From Bugula neritina (taxonomy: Eukaryota; Bryozoa; Gymnolaemata; Cheilostomatida; Bugulidae): 64,000 nt of DNA. Position numbers and translations under genes: made by a program. Shown in pieces: positions 62,901 through 64,000 of this stretch. Under the pieces are notes generated by a model. It worked only from the letters and a program-made list of their open reading frames with translations, ran no database searches and was not told the origin of the DNA. The stretch covers positions 8,520,751-8,584,750 of the forward strand of contig OZ037773.1 of assembly GCA_964035545.1 (NCBI GenBank). Direction: 5' to 3'. The stretch's first letter is position 1. Each line of letters starts with the position of its first letter.

Positions 62901-63696
62901 TTTCAGGCTGACAGTCTAGTAGAATAGAAGCTCTACGAAGCAAAGAGTTGTGCACTCGTCGTACGTGAAAGTTCCATGAGATGTTGGCAGGTTGGAATCC
63001 CTCAGATATAGACTGAGTGACTTCATTAATAGCTTCAGGACTCAGCAGCGGGTTGCTGCCATCTGTGTTTGCTAGGACTATGATCTCCATCTCAACAACC
63101 TACAAGTTAAATGCATCTCTATCGAAACTCTTTCAACAGCCATGCTTGAGCTTTCAACCAAATGCATCTCTTTCAAAATCATGGCGACTACTGACTCCTT
63201 TGGCCTCAAACTATTATTTTTTCTGTCCATATATTTCATATATTCAATTTAAAGTTAAACGCATCTTCCTTAAAACTTTTTTAACAATTTAAAATCATTA
63301 CCTCTCAAAATTCTTTTTTTAGCTGTAAACTATTATCTTTTATGTACATATTATATTTTTTAAAACAAAAGTTTTTTTATTATCAATTCAAAAAAACATT
63401 GATGACAAACTGCATTTAACTAAAACATTGAAGACTAAAGTTTGCTCTGTAACCCAACCTTCTTCTGCTTAAGTTGAGAGTTTGTAGCGTATGAAGTGAC
63501 AATAGCTGGATCATCACACACGGTCTTCCCGCAAGCTGGGGCAGAGATAGTTTGACCTTGATGCTGATTGGTGAATATTTCGACGATGGTAGGAGGCGAT
63601 TCAGTCAACCAATCAGGTTTGAGAACTGAAAGCACCTCATCAAACCAAGTGTTAGAATCAGTAGAATAGATCCCAGCATTAATCTGTTTGACTTCT
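47973..63696 (-). CDS. PAPPA: Pappalysin (PAPP-A family) metalloproteinase, 5' truncated by window
   Basis: 26 exons, about 1355 aa in view. In order: 63696-63459, 63099-62895, 62416-62179, 61909-61767, 61376-61221, 60779-60639, 60331-60204, 59664-59475, 58667-58505, 57350-57203, 56790-56639, 56323-56180, 55785-55700, 55565-55512, 54786-54467, 54228-54102, 53346-53254, 52873-52757, 52281-52146, 51764-51580, 51119-50921, 50419-50260, 49785-49644, 49130-48961, 48527-48400, 48075-47973. Phases close throughout. Pappalysins are secreted metzincins; vertebrate ones cleave IGF-binding proteins. Domains seen: two Lin12/Notch repeats inserted in the catalytic region (62416-62179), zinc motif HELGHVLGLWH with HHGISE (61376-61221), Met-turn NNHMSYS (60639-60779), RMHCYLDLV, a central FnIII-like part, EECDDGN Cys cluster, about five sushi/CCP modules (52281-49644), a third Lin12/Notch repeat (CGYDGGDCC) and CQCRDP tail. 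The laminin-G-like N-terminal part should lie right of the window. Confidence 0.95.
49895..49971. repeat. CA microsatellite
   Basis: acacacatg and acacacgcac words, then pure CA, in a pappalysin intron. Confidence 0.95.
50040..50259. repeat. 23-bp minisatellite starting exactly at a pappalysin donor
   Basis: About nine copies; on the minus strand the unit is gtatccctactttacattac plus atg or aga. The first unit begins with the donor GT itself (CAG|GTACCCC at exon edge 50260). All three minus-strand frames remain open across the array. Confidence 0.93.
51766..51912. repeat. Tandem array merging into a pappalysin acceptor
   Basis: Units of acagaaagtgatgacatcat and acagagagtaatgacatg. On the minus strand the unit (catgtcattactctctgt) forms the pyrimidine tract of the real acceptor at exon edge 51764. 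Confidence 0.88.
52674..52769. repeat. 24-bp array duplicating a pappalysin donor in frame
   Basis: Four copies of a 24-bp unit. On the minus strand alternating copies contain acag|gtaccattgac, identical to the real donor at exon edge 52757; the second such donor is at 52709, exactly 48 bases (16 codons) further, and the frame is open between them. Confidence 0.9.
55277..55378. repeat. CTG/CTA trinucleotide array
   Basis: gctgctactactgctgctgc-type triplets in a pappalysin intron; poly-Leu and poly-Ala open frames here are artefacts. Confidence 0.92.
55985..56150. repeat. Minisatellite of tatcaacacgtctacatgta units
   Basis: About five copies of a roughly 32-bp unit, ending about 30 bp from the donor at exon edge 56180. 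Confidence 0.85.
57806..58470. mobile_element. 665-bp MITE-like element with about 50-bp terminal inverted repeats
   Basis: The left end (57806-57855) begins cacgggctttccatgtaccg; the right end (58421-58470) is the inverse with a few mismatches, ending acatggaaagccggtg. Flanking aat on both sides (57803-57805, 58471-58473) may be a 3-bp target-site duplication. The termini are rich in gatcgatct words; the interior is AT-rich without an open frame, so it would be a non-autonomous DNA transposon. It lies in a pappalysin intron, 34 bp from a donor site. Confidence 0.85.
58676..58985. repeat. 21-bp minisatellite next to a pappalysin acceptor
   Basis: About 14 copies of tgacatgtgttacaaggtcac variants, beginning about 10 bp from the acceptor at exon edge 58667. 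Confidence 0.93.
62690..62894. repeat. 22-bp minisatellite made of donor-like units
   Basis: About nine copies. On the minus strand the unit is gtgggtgagttagtggtggt plus ag, and it starts exactly at the donor of the exon edge at 62895 (ATAG|GTGGGT). Every unit therefore recreates a TAG|GTGGGT or GG|GTGAGT donor. Confidence 0.93.
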
Positions 63697-64000
63697 CTGT
63701 AAAATATATTTAAGAGCTTATATGTTGTTCAACCAAAGTTACTTTTAGAAGTTATAACCCAGGCTCACATTTGATAGCTCATTGGCACAATCATGGCATT
63801 GCATAAACCTTTTGTGTCATAACTGTGTGAAATAATTTTTCAAGTTTCTATAAACGAGTGTAAATGTAGTTAAAAAGTTTTTTAAGTCACAGTTTGTATA
63901 AAAAATAAAACATAATGTATTGCGGTTGACAATTTTTCATGGCAAGTTTAGATTAGAGTGTATTAATATTTATGCTTATACAGTATCTGTGCTTATATCA
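63697..64000. other. Pappalysin intron, continues beyond window
   Basis: AT-rich intronic sequence upstream of the first visible pappalysin exon; nothing else seen. Confidence 0.6.

Noticed and set aside
1-64000. tRNA, rRNA or other structured RNA genes
   Set aside because: No tRNA-like box A/box B pair with a cloverleaf, and no rRNA sequence, was found by reading; a covariance-model scan would be needed to exclude them.

Overview
The window is metazoan nuclear DNA: AT-rich, spliced genes (GT-AG introns, many exons of 50-300 bases, introns of 0.2-2 kb) and a very high load of minisatellites. The protein set (fibrillar collagen, pappalysin metalloproteinase, SGLT-type symporter, STMP1, COX5A, alpha-SNAP) is animal. 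The reduced collagen N-terminus and its C-propeptide cysteine pattern make me favour an early-branching animal, most likely a sponge, but this is an inference and not proven by the window. Exon boundaries were drawn by eye from reading-frame phase, splice signals and family similarity; in every multi-exon gene below the phases close without frameshifts.

Layout, left to right: (1) 124-1388 (+): 3' end of an alpha-SNAP gene. (2) 6014-8524 (+): complete five-exon TMEM179-like four-helix membrane protein, about 245 aa. (3) 11035-13308 (-): NHL-repeat beta-propeller protein with a Thr-rich stalk, one membrane helix and a short tail; its 5' exons were not found, and a possible alternative last exon lies at 10730-10867. 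(4) 16569-24734 (-): complete 14-exon sodium/glucose-type symporter, 686 aa. (5) 28164-29000 (+): STMP1, a 49-aa mitochondrial microprotein split over three exons. (6) 29821-32222 (+): COX5A, 153 aa, four exons. (7) 34595-46424 (+): fibrillar procollagen, about 1307 aa, with an uninterrupted helix of about 336 Gly-X-Y triplets and a C-propeptide. (8) 47973-63696 (-): pappalysin (PAPP-A family) metalloproteinase, at least 26 exons and about 1355 aa in view, with its N-terminus beyond the right edge. Genes 7 and 8 are convergent.

The two mitochondrial genes STMP1 and COX5A are neighbours on the same strand, about 0.8 kb apart. The collagen and the secreted pappalysin are both extracellular-matrix-type products. 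Nothing suggests operons or viral or prokaryotic genes. One 665-bp terminal-inverted-repeat element sits in a pappalysin intron.

The most unusual signal is architectural. Many tandem arrays (units mostly 20-50 bp) start at or within about 15 bp of an exon border, and in several cases they contain copies of the splice site itself, producing rows of decoy donors or acceptors. The clearest cases are symporter exon 10 (six copies of the acceptor plus the first codons), three pappalysin donors and the alpha-SNAP exon end.
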